34,283 nucleotides of DNA from Stenotrophomonas panacihumi (GCF_001431645.1 NZ_LLXU01000136.1:1-34283); one strand, 5' to 3'; counted from the first letter of the stretch, positions 1 to 8,167 are shown. Program-made: numbers and translations. Notes: generated by a model not told the origin, from the sequence alone.

Positions 1-77
1 CGGCGTGTCCCGGAAAGGGCCCGGCCACCCCGCAGGCGACGAAGGCCGTGCAGGGCAGCACCCAACCACGAGACCCG

Positions 78-1331
78 CTACAAATCCCGCAAATCCAGCC
101 GCCGAAGCTTCGGCGCCTTGAGCGCAGTAACCCCCACCACGCACATCGTCACGAACCCACCCAGCACGACGGCCTGCACCAGCCCGATGAGCCGCGCCAT
201 GGTCCCGTCGTAGAACGCGCCGAGCTCGTTGGAAGACCCGATGAAGATGCCGTTGATCGCCGACACCCGTCCACGCATCTCGTCGGGCGTGGCCAGCTGC
301 AGGATCGTCGAGCGCACCACCACGGAGACGCCGTCGCACATCCCGTAAACCAGCAGGATCGCCGCCGACAGCCAGAAATGCCGCGACAGCCCGAACGCGA
401 TCGTGCACAACCCGAACCCCGCCACCGCGAACAGCAGCACCCGCCCGGCATTGCGCTGCAAGGGCCGGCGCGCCAGCCACACCCCGACCACGATCGAGCC
501 CAATGCCGGCGCCCCGCGCAGGATCCCGAGCCCCTCCGGCCCGTAATGCAGGATGTCGTGGATGAAGGCCGGCAGCATCGACACCGCGCCGCCCAGCAGC
601 ACCGAGAACATGTCCAGCGCCATCGCCCCGAGCATCACCTGGTTGGAGAACACGAAGCGCGCCCCCTCGGCGATGCTGCGGAAGATCGGCGCGCGGCCCG
701 CCGTGCTCACCGGCTCCTCCACGCGCAGCGCCAGCAGCGCCGTCATCGCCACCAGCGCGATCACCGCCGCCGTGGCATACGCCAGCCCCTTGCCGCCCCA
801 GCCGACCAGCACGCCGCCCAGCGCCGGGCCGATCACCATGCCGGTCTGGAACACCACGCTGCCGATGCTCGCGCCGCGCGCAAACGCCTCGCGCGGCAGC
901 GTGCGCGCGAACAGCGCGTTGTACACCGGCGACAGGAACGAGCGCGCCGCGCCGGTCAGCGCGATCGCGCCATAGATCGGCCACACGCCCTTGAACGGCA
1001 GCCAGCCCATCGCCACCGCCATCAGCACGCCGGCCGTGGCGACCAGCCCCAGCGTGGCGATCGCCCCGAGGCGACGTCGCGGCAGGTGGTCCACCAGGTA
1101 GCCGGCGAACGGCGCGATGCAGAAGAACGGCAGGATCTCCGCCAGCCCCACCAGGCCCAGCGAGAACGGATTGCGGGTGATCTCGTAGATGTGCCAGCCG
1201 ACCGTCACCGCCACGATCTGGTAGGACAGCATCGCGCAGATGCGATACCCCAGCACCAGCGCGAAGCCCGGATGGGCGAGGAGGGTGCGGATGCCCTGGT
1301 CGGTGGTCGGCGCCGCGTCCGGCGCGCTCAC
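78..1331 (-). CDS. MFS transporter, EntS-like exporter type
   Basis: A 417-residue inner-membrane protein of the major facilitator superfamily. About 12 hydrophobic segments are visible, starting near residue 22. The loop after the second helix carries DHLPRRRLGA, the usual basic MFS loop between helices 2 and 3. Overall pattern and length resemble the MFS_3/enterobactin-exporter EntS branch; the substrate cannot be told from sequence. The start is GTG at 1331, overlapping the sufE stop by four bases (GTGA), so it is probably translated with sufE and belongs to the cysS-sufE-MFS transcript. Alternative: a drug or small-peptide exporter of the same fold. Positions 1-77, downstream of it, show no gene I can support. 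Confidence 0.85.
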   Translation of the reverse strand: MSAPDAAPTTDQGIRTLLAHPGFALVLGYRICAMLSYQIVAVTVGWHIYEITRNPFSLGLVGLAEILPFFCIAPFAGYLVDHLPRRRLGAIATLGLVATAGVLMAVAMGWLPFKGVWPIYGAIALTGAARSFLSPVYNALFARTLPREAFARGASIGSVVFQTGMVIGPALGGVLVGWGGKGLAYATAAVIALVAMTALLALRVEEPVSTAGRAPIFRSIAEGARFVFSNQVMLGAMALDMFSVLLGGAVSMLPAFIHDILHYGPEGLGILRGAPALGSIVVGVWLARRPLQRNAGRVLLFAVAGFGLCTIAFGLSRHFWLSAAILLVYGMCDGVSVVVRSTILQLATPDEMRGRVSAINGIFIGSSNELGAFYDGTMARLIGLVQAVVLGGFVTMCVVGVTALKAPKLRRLDLRDL

Positions 1332-1765
1332 TGCTGCGCCTTCGCGGTCTCGCGGATGAAGCCCAGCATCGCTGCCACGCCGTTGCTGCGCGTGGGCGAG
1401 AGGTGGCGCGACAGGCCGATATCGGTGATGTAGGTCGGCTCGGTGGCCAGGATCTCCTCGGCGCTGCGGCCGGAGTAGACCCGCAGTGCCAGGTAGATCA
1501 GGCCCGAGACGATGGCCGAATCACTGATGGCGTGGAAATCCAGCCGCTGCGCGTTGCCCTCCGGCACGATCCACACCATCGACTGGCAGCCGTGCAGGCG
1601 GTGTTCCTCGGATTTCCACGCGTCGGGGAAGGCCGGCAGCTTGCGGCCGAGGTCGATCAGGTACTGGTAGCGCTCGGACCAGTCGCCGAAGAAGGAAAAC
1701 TCCTCGGCGATGGCCGCCTGGGCTTGCGCGGCGGTGGGTTCGAGCGGGAAAGGGGAGTCGGTCAT
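1328..1765 (-). CDS. sufE: SufE family cysteine desulfuration protein
   Basis: A 145-residue cytoplasmic sulfur-acceptor protein. SufE takes persulfide sulfur from the cysteine desulfurase SufS (or CsdA) for Fe-S cluster assembly. The family signature HRLHGCQSMVW carries the acceptor cysteine, at about residue 59. The C-terminal half has the typical GLSRHLSPTRSNG stretch. Length fits the family. I chose ATG at 1765; an in-frame GTG at 1777 would add four residues, and neither has a clear Shine-Dalgarno. It lies 50 bases after cysS and overlaps the MFS gene by four bases. Its place next to cysteinyl-tRNA synthetase suggests grouping around cysteine use; no sufBCDS genes are in the window. Confidence 0.93.
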   Translation of the reverse strand: MTDSPFPLEPTAAQAQAAIAEEFSFFGDWSERYQYLIDLGRKLPAFPDAWKSEEHRLHGCQSMVWIVPEGNAQRLDFHAISDSAIVSGLIYLALRVYSGRSAEEILATEPTYITDIGLSRHLSPTRSNGVAAMLGFIRETAKAQQ

Positions 1766-1781
1766 GGGGGCGTTCACTGCG

Positions 1782-1799
1782 CCGCGCCCGAAGGCGCGG
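1782..1799 (-). other. UUCG-tetraloop hairpin between cysS and sufE
   Basis: On the minus-strand transcript this reads CCGCGCC-TTCG-GGCGCGG, a seven-base-pair GC stem closed by a cUUCGg tetraloop, which is known to be exceptionally stable. There is no following U-run, so it is unlikely to be an efficient intrinsic terminator. It sits just ahead of the sufE start and may act as an RNA-stability or partial-attenuation element; that role is inference. Confidence 0.5.
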
Positions 1800-1815
1800 G
1801 TGGGGAGGGCAGGAA

Positions 1816-3201
1816 TCAGGCGCGCTTGCGCGACCACCTGACACCCTGCGGGGTGTCTTCCAGCACGATGCCTTCGGCGGCCAGCTGGTCGCGCAGGGCA
1901 TCGGCACGGGCGAAATCGCGGGCCTTCTTGGCCGCGCCGCGTTCGTCGACCAGCGCCTGGATGCGGGCATCCTCGTCGGCATCCACGGCGGTGGCGCCGA
2001 ACCACTGCGCGGGATCCTGCTGCAGCAGGCCCAGCGCGAGGCCGGCGCCGAGCAGCTCGGCCTTCAGGCGCGCGCGGTCGTCGGCGGTCTCGGCCTTGCG
2101 GGCCTCGCCGGCGATGCGCGCCACTTCGGCCAGCGCCAGCGGGGTGTTGAGGTCGTCGTCCAGCGCGGCTTCGACCGGCACGGGAATCCGCGCGGTGGCC
2201 TGGATGTCGGCCAGGTCGCGCAGCGTGCCGTACAGCCGGTCCAGCGTGCGGATCGACTGCTCGATCAGCGCATCGGACCAGTCCAGCGGCTGGCGGTAAT
2301 GCGCCGACAGCAGCGCATAGCGCAGCGCCTCGGGCGGATGCTTGCGCACCAGGTCGTGCACGCGCTCGATGTTGCCCAGCGACTTGCTCATCTTGGCGCC
2401 GCCGAAGTTGAGCATGCCGTTGTGCAGCCAGAACCGCGCGAAGGTGGCGCCGCCGTGGGCGCACTCGCTCTGCGCGATCTCGTTCTCGTGGTGCGGGAAC
2501 TGCAGGTCGACGCCGCCGGCGTGGATGTCGATGGTCTCGCCCAGATGGGCGGCGGCCATCGCCGAGCATTCGATGTGCCAGCCCGGGCGGCCGCGGCCCC
2601 AGGGCGAGTCCCAGCCGGGCAGGTCGTCGCTGGAGGGCTTCCACAGCACGAAGTCGCCGGCGTCCTTCTTGTACGGGGCCACTTCCACGCGCGCGCCGGC
2701 CAGCATTTCCTCCGGGTCGCGGCGCGAGAGCTTGCCGTAGCCGTCGAAGCTGTTCACCGCGAACAGGACGTGGCCTTCGGCGGCATAGGCGTGGCCGTTG
2801 TCGATCAGGCGCTGGATCATCGCCACGATCTGCGGGATGTGGGCGGTGGCTTCCGGCTCCAGGTCCGGCGGGGCGACGCCCAGGGCGGCCATGTCCTGCC
2901 GGTAGGCGGCGGCGAAGCGGTCGGTGATGGCCGAGATCGGCACGCCCTGGTCGCGGGCGGCCTGGTTGATCTTGTCGTCGACGTCGGTGATGTTGCGGGC
3001 GTAGCGCAGCGCGCCATGGCGGCGGCGCAGCAGGTCGGCCAGCACGCCGAACACGACCGGGCCGCGGGCGTTGCCGATGTGGACGTAGTTGTAGACGGTG
3101 GGGCCGCACACGTACATCGTGGGGCCGGCGGCGGGGTCGAGGGGCGCGAACGGTTCGACCCGCCGCGTCAGGTTGTTGTGGAGGCGCAGGCTCATCGGCA
3201 T
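1816..3201 (-). CDS. cysS: Cysteinyl-tRNA synthetase
   Basis: A 461-residue class I aminoacyl-tRNA synthetase that charges tRNA-Cys in the cytoplasm. The HIGH motif appears as HIGN (41-44) and KMSKS is at 270-274. The zinc ligands that select cysteine are in place: C32 (in [10 protein letters not shown]), C212 (IECSAM), H237 and E241 (FPHHENE). The C-terminal DALR/anticodon-binding region ends with a basic tail. Length equals the bacterial norm of about 460. Two in-frame ATGs (3201 and 3195) are possible; I kept the upstream one. It is the first gene of a minus-strand group followed by sufE and an MFS exporter, and it is divergent from the exported protein at 3350. Confidence 0.98.
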   Translation of the reverse strand: MPMSLRLHNNLTRRVEPFAPLDPAAGPTMYVCGPTVYNYVHIGNARGPVVFGVLADLLRRRHGALRYARNITDVDDKINQAARDQGVPISAITDRFAAAYRQDMAALGVAPPDLEPEATAHIPQIVAMIQRLIDNGHAYAAEGHVLFAVNSFDGYGKLSRRDPEEMLAGARVEVAPYKKDAGDFVLWKPSSDDLPGWDSPWGRGRPGWHIECSAMAAAHLGETIDIHAGGVDLQFPHHENEIAQSECAHGGATFARFWLHNGMLNFGGAKMSKSLGNIERVHDLVRKHPPEALRYALLSAHYRQPLDWSDALIEQSIRTLDRLYGTLRDLADIQATARIPVPVEAALDDDLNTPLALAEVARIAGEARKAETADDRARLKAELLGAGLALGLLQQDPAQWFGATAVDADEDARIQALVDERGAAKKARDFARADALRDQLAAEGIVLEDTPQGVRWSRKRA

Positions 3202-3222
3202 CGGGGGTAGGTAAGCCGCTCG

Positions 3223-3228
3223 ATTCTA
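3223..3228 (-). promoter_or_regulatory. Possible -10 element for cysS
   Basis: On the minus strand this reads TAGAAT (five of six to TATAAT) about 22 bases upstream of the cysS start. No good -35 hexamer is seen 16-18 bases further upstream, so the assignment rests on the -10 alone. Confidence 0.35.
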
Positions 3229-3349
3229 GCGCCAGCGGCCACCGGCCGGGGCGGCGGCGTGCCCATTCGCCGCCGGATGGGTTATGTTCAGCCGCCGGGC
3301 CGGCGAGGTCCATACACTTGCCAGACGCTTTCGAAGCCCGCCGGTGCTG

Positions 3350-3877
3350 ATGCGCTTCCCGTTCCTGCCACCATTGATCTGCCTGCTGGGCTGGCACGCC
3401 GTGCCGGCGTGGGCGGCGGATCCCGAAACCGATGCCCGCAACCGGGTGGTCGTGGTGGAAAACGTCAAGCTCGACTATGCCCAGGTGCTCAACGTGGAGC
3501 CGGTCTACCAGACCCTGCGCGCGAGCCGTACCGAGGAGCAGTGCGATCCGCCGGCCGCCAGCGAGGCGCCGGAAGCCGCCAGCGGCGACGCGGCGCAGGA
3601 AGGGCGCATCTCCAAGATGATGGATTCGGTGAAGGACATCTTCAGCCGTCGCCACGATACGGTGGTGCCGCCGCCGGCACCGACCAGCACCCGCCGCAAT
3701 TGCCGCATCGTCGAGGTCGGCCGGGAGTTCCGCCGGCCGATCGCCTACGACGTGGATTACGTCTACAAGGGCACCAAGTACCGATCGCGGTTGCCGGAGG
3801 ATCCGGGTAACCGGCTGCGGATCCGGGTGTCGGTGACGCCTTATATCCCCGATGCGGTGGTGCAGCCGCCGCGCTGA
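3350..3877 (+). CDS. Exported protein with UmoD/SlyB-like C-terminal region, function unknown
   Basis: A 175-residue protein. I chose ATG at 3350 because it gives a clean signal peptide (basic start, hydrophobic core, PAWA-A cleavage at about residue 23); an upstream in-frame ATG at 3284 would bury it. The middle (about residues 60-115) is a low-complexity Ala/Glu/Pro linker. The C-terminal part from about residue 120 has a repeated small-domain look (YDVDYVYKGTKYRSRLPEDP, then RIRVSVTPY), resembling the region found in some xanthomonad envelope proteins related to UmoD or 17-kDa antigens, but no glycine zipper and no lipobox are visible. I predict a periplasmic or envelope-associated protein. 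No partner is evident; the next gene on this strand is argF', almost 500 bases away. Confidence 0.7.
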   Translation: MRFPFLPPLICLLGWHAVPAWAADPETDARNRVVVVENVKLDYAQVLNVEPVYQTLRASRTEEQCDPPAASEAPEAASGDAAQEGRISKMMDSVKDIFSRRHDTVVPPPAPTSTRRNCRIVEVGREFRRPIAYDVDYVYKGTKYRSRLPEDPGNRLRIRVSVTPYIPDAVVQPPR

Positions 3878-3878
3878 C

Positions 3879-3908
3879 GCTTTGGCTTTGGCTTTGGCTT
3901 TGGTTTTG
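3879..3908 (+). repeat. Short tandem repeat, TTTGGC units
   Basis: Just after the stop of the exported protein the sequence runs GC followed by TTTGGC three times, then TTTGGT and TTTTG: about four and a half hexamer units. It is outside any supported gene. Simple repeats of this kind can vary in copy number by slippage, but no gene or promoter here obviously depends on it. Confidence 0.7.
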
Positions 3909-3940
3909 TCGCCTCGGTCCGATGGGCTATCGGCGGCGCC

Positions 3941-4042
3941 CGGGGGCCATGCCCTGGCGGGGGACGCCAAGAGCCGCATCCATGCGGGGCTCGTCAGGCG
4001 ACATCCCTGTCGCCCGACGCCCCCGCCAGGACATGGCCCCCG
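3941..4042. repeat. Nested palindromic intergenic element, copy 1
   Basis: Outer arms 3941-3962 and 4021-4042 are near-perfect inverted repeats of 22 bases (CGGGGGCCATG... against ...CATGGCCCCCG). Inside lie two small hairpins: 3974-3987 (CCGCAT-CC-ATGCGG) and 3997-4014 (GGCGACA-TCCC-TGTCGCC), so the strand could fold as a cloverleaf-like or T-shaped structure. The centre matches copy 2 at 30343-30446 (CATCCATG, GGGGCTCGTC, GGCGACATCC, TGTCGCC), while the outer arms have different sequences. No protein-coding content is supported here. It lies between a small exported-protein gene and the arg leader. Confidence 0.8.
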
Positions 4043-4103
4043 GACACCCTCCAGGTTCTGCGCGTCGGATCGAAGATCAAATTCTCCGCGCTTGCACCCC
4101 CGG

Positions 4104-4131
4104 TTCACGCGTGCGACCATGCGCGTCTTAT
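4104..4131 (+). promoter_or_regulatory. argF': Candidate promoter of the arg operon leader
   Basis: TTCACG (4104-4109, four of six to the -35 consensus), a 16-base spacer, then TCTTAT (4126-4131, four of six to the -10). This predicts transcription from about 4138, placing the leader peptide and terminator in the 5' untranslated region of argF'. It is a moderate match in a GC-rich background and could be chance. Confidence 0.35.
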
Positions 4132-4183
4132 GCAAGCAAACGACACTCAGCTCGGCACCAGCGCAGCCCGGATGGCCTCCGGC

Positions 4184-4231
4184 ATGACCTCGCGCGCGCG
4201 CCGACCGGAACCCCACATTCTCGCTGGGTAA
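4184..4231 (+). CDS. Possible arginine-codon leader peptide of the arg operon
   Basis: A 15-codon ORF reading MTSRARRPEPHILAG, with Arg at codons 4, 6 and 7. An in-frame ATG at 4172 would make it 19 codons. It ends (GCT GGG TAA) exactly on the segment that can pair with the left arm of the downstream terminator. A ribosome stalled on the Arg codons would leave that segment free; one reaching the stop would cover it. That is classical attenuation geometry. Weak points: no convincing Shine-Dalgarno is visible, and Arg-rich short ORFs are common by chance at this GC content. Confidence 0.4.
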   Translation: MTSRARRPEPHILAG

Positions 4232-4284
4232 ACCGGAGCGTCGTGCTGTCCGTTCTGAAAACCCAGCCTGAGGCTGGGTTTTTT
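4223..4284 (+). promoter_or_regulatory. Candidate attenuator: antiterminator versus terminator
   Basis: GCTGGGT at 4223-4229 is identical to part of the right arm of the terminator (4272-4282) and is complementary over seven bases to ACCCAGC at 4261-4267 in its left arm. Pairing 4223-4229 with 4261-4267 would prevent the terminator. A weak competing stem for the upstream segment (CCCA 4212-4215 with TGGG 4225-4228) is also possible. Together with the Arg-containing ORF this forms a plausible translation-coupled switch for the arg operon. Regulation is inferred from pairing alone. Confidence 0.45.
4258..4284 (+). terminator. Rho-independent terminator upstream of argF'
   Basis: The sequence AAAACCCAGCC-TGA-GGCTGGGTTTT forms an 11-base-pair stem with a three-base loop and is followed by a T-run (4279-4284). 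It is a textbook intrinsic terminator, 75 bases before the argF' start. It either ends an upstream transcript or, as I favour, serves as the attenuator of the arg operon. Confidence 0.9.
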
Positions 4285-4358
4285 CGTTTCCGAATCCTGA
4301 AAAGTTTCACCCGCAAGATTTCCGTCCACCCTGCAAGCCCGCCGCAAAGGATCGATCG

Positions 4359-5369
4359 ATGTCCCTGAAGCACTTCCTGAACACCCAGGATTGGCGCCGC
4401 GCCGAAATCGACGCATTGCTGACCCAGGCCGCGCTGTTCAAACGCAACAAGCTGGGCGACGAGCTCAAGGGCAAGTCGATCGCGCTGGTGTTCTTCAATC
4501 CGTCGATGCGCACGCGCACCAGCTTCGAGCTGGGCGCATTCCAGCTCGGCGGCCATGCGGTGGTGCTGCAGCCGGGCAAGGATGCGTGGCCGATCGAGTT
4601 CAACCTCGGCACGGTGATGGACGGCGATACCGAAGAGCACATCGCCGAGGTGGCGCGCGTGCTCGGCCGCTATGTCGACCTGATCGGCGTGCGCGCGTTC
4701 CCGAAGTTCGTCGATTGGGCCTACGACCGCCAGGACATCGTGCTGAAGTCGTTCGCCAAGTATTCGCCGGTGCCGGTCATCAACATGGAGACCATCACCC
4801 ATCCGTGCCAGGAGCTGGCCCACGCGATGGCGCTGCAGGAGCATTTCGGCACCGCCGACCTGCGCGGCAAGAAGTACGTGCTGACCTGGACCTACCACCC
4901 CAAGCCGCTGAACACCGCGGTGGCGAACTCGGCGCTGACCATCGCCACGCGCATGGGCATGGACGTGACCCTGCTGTGCCCGACGCCGGACTACGTCCTC
5001 GACGAGCGCTACATGGGCTGGGCCGAGCAGAACGTCGCCGAAAGCGGCGGTTCGCTGACCGTCAGCCACGATATCGAAAGCGCCTACCGCGGCGCCGATG
5101 TCGTCTACGCCAAGAGCTGGGGCGCGCTGCCGTTCTTCGGCAACTGGGAGCCGGAAAAGCCCATCCGCGACCAGTACAAGCACTTCATCGTCGACGAGGC
5201 CAAGATGGCGCTCACCAACAACGGCGTCTTCAGCCACTGCCTGCCGCTGCGCCGCAACGTGAAGGCGACCGACGCGGTGATGGATTCGCCCAACTGCATC
5301 GCCATCGACGAAGCCGAAAACCGCCTGCACGTGCAGAAGGCGGTCATGGCCGCGCTGATTTCCCAATAA
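4359..5369 (+). CDS. argF': N-acetyl-L-ornithine carbamoyltransferase (AOTCase)
   Basis: A 336-residue cytoplasmic enzyme that makes N-acetylcitrulline from N-acetylornithine and carbamoyl phosphate, replacing the ornithine carbamoyltransferase used by most bacteria. Residues known from the Xanthomonas campestris enzyme occur at the same numbers: SMRTR (49-53) for carbamoyl phosphate, W77, E92 (which separates AOTCase from the succinylornithine enzyme, where it is Pro), HPCQ near 148-151, HCLPLRR near 293-299, and K302, the lysine reported to be carboxylated. The start has an AAAGGA ribosome site at 4346-4351. It opens an eleven-gene run to proA and is preceded by the candidate attenuator. 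It requires the acetylcitrulline deacetylase encoded downstream. Confidence 0.97.
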   Translation: MSLKHFLNTQDWRRAEIDALLTQAALFKRNKLGDELKGKSIALVFFNPSMRTRTSFELGAFQLGGHAVVLQPGKDAWPIEFNLGTVMDGDTEEHIAEVARVLGRYVDLIGVRAFPKFVDWAYDRQDIVLKSFAKYSPVPVINMETITHPCQELAHAMALQEHFGTADLRGKKYVLTWTYHPKPLNTAVANSALTIATRMGMDVTLLCPTPDYVLDERYMGWAEQNVAESGGSLTVSHDIESAYRGADVVYAKSWGALPFFGNWEPEKPIRDQYKHFIVDEAKMALTNNGVFSHCLPLRRNVKATDAVMDSPNCIAIDEAENRLHVQKAVMAALISQ

Positions 5370-5405
5370 TTCCCGCCCCCTCATCCCGCATCCCGGAACT
5401 CCCCC

Positions 5406-6599
5406 ATGAGCAAGAAAGACATCGTCCTCGCCTTCTCCGGCGGCCTCGACACCAGCTTCTGCATCCCGTACCTGCAGGAGCAGGGTTACGCCGTCCACAC
5501 CGTGTTCGCCGACACCGGCGGCGTGGATGACGAAGAGCGCGATTTCATCGAAAAGCGCGCCGCCGAACTCGGCGCCGCCAGCCACGTCACCGTCGATGGC
5601 GGCCCGGCGATCTGGGAAGGCTTCGTCAAGCCGTTCGTGTGGGCCGGCGAGGGCTACCAGGGCCAGTACCCGCTGCTGGTCTCGGATCGCTACCTGATCG
5701 TCGACGCCGCGCTCAAGCGCGCCGCCGAACTGGGCACCAACATCATCGCGCACGGCTGCACCGGCATGGGCAACGACCAGGTCCGCTTCGACCTGGCGGT
5801 GAAGGCGCAGGGCGATTACCAGATCGTCGCGCCGATCCGCGAAATCCAGAAGGAACACACCCAGACCCGCGCCTACGAGCAGAAGTACCTGGAAGAGCGC
5901 GGCTTCGGCGTGCGCGCCAAGCAGAAGAGCTACACCATCAACGAGAACCTGCTGGGCGTGACGATGTCCGGCGGCGAGATCGACAAGTGGGAAGCCCCGG
6001 GCGAGGGCGCGCGCGGCTGGTGCGCGCCGCGCAGCGCGTGGCCGACCGAAGCGCTGACCGTCACCTTGAAGTTCGTCGAGGGCGAGGCGGTGGAGCTGGA
6101 CGGCAAGGCCCTGCCGGGCGCGCAGATCCTGGCGCGCCTCAACAAGCTCTTCGCGCAGTACGGCGTGGGCCGCGGCGTGTACACCGGCGACACCGTGATC
6201 GGCCTGAAGGGCCGCATCGTGTTCGAAGCGCCGGGCCTGATCTCGCTGCTGGCCGCGCACCGCGCGCTGGAAGACACCGTGCTGACCAAGCAGCAGAACC
6301 GCTTCAAGCCCGACGTGGCGCGCAAGTGGGTCGAGCTGGTGTACGAAGGCTTCTACCACGATCCGCTCAAGACCGACCTGGAGGCCTTCCTGAAGTCCTC
6401 GCAGTCCAAGGTCACCGGCGAGGTGGTGCTGGAAACCCGCGGCGGCCGCGTCGACGCGGTGGCCGTGCGTTCGCCGCACATCCTCAACGCCAAGGGCGCG
6501 ACCTACGCGCAGTCGGCGGACTGGGGCGTGGAGGAGGCCGAGGGCTTCATCAAGCTGTTCGGCATGAGCTCCACGCTGTACGCCCAGGTCAACCGCTGA
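5406..6599 (+). CDS. argG: Argininosuccinate synthase
   Basis: A 397-residue cytoplasmic enzyme that joins citrulline and aspartate with ATP to give argininosuccinate. The N-type PP-loop AFSGGLDTS is at residues 9-17. Further family stretches are [13 protein letters not shown] (about 118-130) and the [10 protein letters not shown] segment. Length is normal for the ~400-residue group. It follows argF' after 36 bases. The citrulline it uses would be released by the deacetylase at 7067-8167, so it is placed after, not before, deacetylation in the pathway. Confidence 0.98.
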   Translation: MSKKDIVLAFSGGLDTSFCIPYLQEQGYAVHTVFADTGGVDDEERDFIEKRAAELGAASHVTVDGGPAIWEGFVKPFVWAGEGYQGQYPLLVSDRYLIVDAALKRAAELGTNIIAHGCTGMGNDQVRFDLAVKAQGDYQIVAPIREIQKEHTQTRAYEQKYLEERGFGVRAKQKSYTINENLLGVTMSGGEIDKWEAPGEGARGWCAPRSAWPTEALTVTLKFVEGEAVELDGKALPGAQILARLNKLFAQYGVGRGVYTGDTVIGLKGRIVFEAPGLISLLAAHRALEDTVLTKQQNRFKPDVARKWVELVYEGFYHDPLKTDLEAFLKSSQSKVTGEVVLETRGGRVDAVAVRSPHILNAKGATYAQSADWGVEEAEGFIKLFGMSSTLYAQVNR

Positions 6600-6609
6600 G
6601 GCCATCGGC

Positions 6610-7047
6610 ATGGGCGAGCTGCGCGTCAGCACCGACAAGGGGGAGCTCGACCTCCCCCTGGTCCACCATTTCCTGTCGACCGAGGCTTACTGGAGCCGCG
6701 GCATTCCACGGGATACGGTGGCGCGCGCGATCGCCGGCTCGCTGTGCTTCGGCGGCTACGTGGAAGGCGCAGGGCAGGTGGCGTTCGCGCGGGTGGTTTC
6801 CGACTTCGCGACCTTCGCCTACCTCGCCGATGTCTTCGTGCTGCCGGCGCATCGCGGCCAGGGTTATTCGAAGCAGCTGATGGATGCGGTGTTCGCCCAT
6901 CCGCAGCTGCAGGGCCTGCGCCGTTTCATGCTCGCCACCTGGGACGCGCACGGCCTGTACGCAAGGTACGGCTTCACCGCGCCGGCCCGCCCGGACCGGC
7001 TGATGGAAGTCGTCCGCCCGGATATCTACACCGCTTCGGCGGCCTGA
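6610..7047 (+). CDS. GNAT-family acetyltransferase (arg operon, first)
   Basis: A 145-residue GCN5-related N-acetyltransferase. Motif A, the acetyl-CoA pyrophosphate-binding loop, is VLPAHRGQGYSKQLMDA (about 76-92), preceded by the usual beta-strand FAYLADVFV. The C-terminus has GLYARYGF, typical of GNAT motif B. The substrate is unknown. It sits 10 bases after argG and 19 before argE, so it is co-transcribed with arginine genes. It is not needed for N-acetylglutamate synthesis because that activity is fused to the kinase downstream. A role in modifying an amino acid, polyamine or protein is open. Confidence 0.9.
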   Translation: MGELRVSTDKGELDLPLVHHFLSTEAYWSRGIPRDTVARAIAGSLCFGGYVEGAGQVAFARVVSDFATFAYLADVFVLPAHRGQGYSKQLMDAVFAHPQLQGLRRFMLATWDAHGLYARYGFTAPARPDRLMEVVRPDIYTASAA

Positions 7048-7066
7048 TCCGTTTGCCAGGAACCCG

Positions 7067-8167
7067 ATGACCGACCTGCTGCAAGACACCCTCGCGCACC
7101 TGGAAAAGCTGGTGTCCTTCGACACCCGCAACCCGCCGCGCGCCATCGCCGCCGAGGGCGGCATCTTCGATTACCTGCGCGCGAACCTGCCGGGCTTCCG
7201 CGTGGAAGTGGTCGACCACGGCGCCGGCGCGGTCAGCCTGTATGCCGTGCGCGGCACGCCGAAGTACCTGTTCAACGTGCACCTGGACACCGTGCCGGAT
7301 TCGCCGCACTGGAGCGCCGACCCGCATGTGATGCGCCGCCTCGACGACCGCGTGGTCGGCCTGGGCGTATGCGACATCAAGGGCGCGGCCGCCGCGCTGG
7401 TGGCCGCGGCCAACGCCGGCGACGGCGATGCCGCGTTCCTGTTCTCTTCCGACGAGGAAGCCAACGACCCGCGTTGCATCGCCGCGTTCCTGGCGCGCGG
7501 CGAAGCCTACGAGGCCATCCTCGTGGCCGAGCCGACGATGGGCGAGGCGGTGCTGGCGCATCGCGGCATCAGCTCGGTGCTGATGAAGTTCGCCGGCCGG
7601 GCAGGGCATGCCTCCGGCAAGCAGGACCCGGCCGCCAGCGCGCTGCACCAGGCCATCCGCTGGGGCGAGCGCGCGCTGGACCATGTCGATTCGCTCGCCC
7701 ATGCCCGCTTCGGCGGCCTGACCGGCCTGCGCTTCAACATCGGCCGCATCGAAGGCGGCATCAAGGCCAACATGATCGCCCCGGCCGCCGAGCTGCGCTT
7801 CGGCTTCCGCCCGCTGCCGTCGATGGACGTGGACGGCCTGCTGGCCACGTTCGCCGGTTTTGCCGAGCCGGCCGCGGCGCACTTCGAGGAAACCTTCCGC
7901 GGCCCGAGCCTGCCGTCGGGCGACATCGCCCGTGCCGAGGAGCGCCGACTGGCCGCGCGCGACGTCGCCGACGCGCTCGACCTGCCGATCGGCAACGCGG
8001 TCGATTTCTGGACCGAAGCCTCGCTGTTTTCCGCCGGCGGCCATACCGCGCTGGTCTACGGGCCGGGCGACATCGCCCAGGCCCACACCGCCGACGAATG
8101 GGTGACGCTGGAGCAGTTGCAGCGCTACGCCGATTCCGTCCACCGCATCATCAACGGCGCGCGTTGA
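7067..8167 (+). CDS. argE: N-acetylcitrulline deacetylase (M20 family)
   Basis: A 366-residue zinc-dependent hydrolase of the M20/ArgE/DapE group. Metal and catalytic residues are visible: H72 and D74 (NVHLDTVP), D103 (GVCDIKG), E130/E131 (SSDEEAN), E155 (VAEPTMG), and the C-terminal His in [10 protein letters not shown] lid/dimerisation domain occupies about 165-275. In Xanthomonas the equivalent gene next to argF' encodes an enzyme preferring N-acetylcitrulline over N-acetylornithine, and I assign that activity by context. The start has an AGGAA site. No ornithine acetyltransferase (argJ) is in the window, consistent with a linear deacetylase pathway. Confidence 0.93.
   Translation: MTDLLQDTLAHLEKLVSFDTRNPPRAIAAEGGIFDYLRANLPGFRVEVVDHGAGAVSLYAVRGTPKYLFNVHLDTVPDSPHWSADPHVMRRLDDRVVGLGVCDIKGAAAALVAAANAGDGDAAFLFSSDEEANDPRCIAAFLARGEAYEAILVAEPTMGEAVLAHRGISSVLMKFAGRAGHASGKQDPAASALHQAIRWGERALDHVDSLAHARFGGLTGLRFNIGRIEGGIKANMIAPAAELRFGFRPLPSMDVDGLLATFAGFAEPAAAHFEETFRGPSLPSGDIARAEERRLAARDVADALDLPIGNAVDFWTEASLFSAGGHTALVYGPGDIAQAHTADEWVTLEQLQRYADSVHRIINGAR

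Noticed and set aside
1328..4216. A 962-codon minus-strand frame ending in SufE
   Set aside because: The part before about 1777 is out of frame with cysS and has no motifs; SufE begins at 1765 (or 1777).
4258..4284. Terminator solely of the exported-protein gene at 3350-3877
   Set aside because: It is 380 bases past that stop, beyond the palindrome and a possible promoter, and has a complementary segment placed as in attenuators. It remains a real alternative.
4359..5369. Ordinary ornithine carbamoyltransferase
   Set aside because: W77, E92 and K302 and overall similarity match acetylornithine carbamoyltransferase, and the neighbouring deacetylase fits that pathway.
4128..6638. An 836-codon open frame on the minus strand opposite argF' and argG
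   Set aside because: Composition and lack of motifs mark it as a shadow of argF' and argG.
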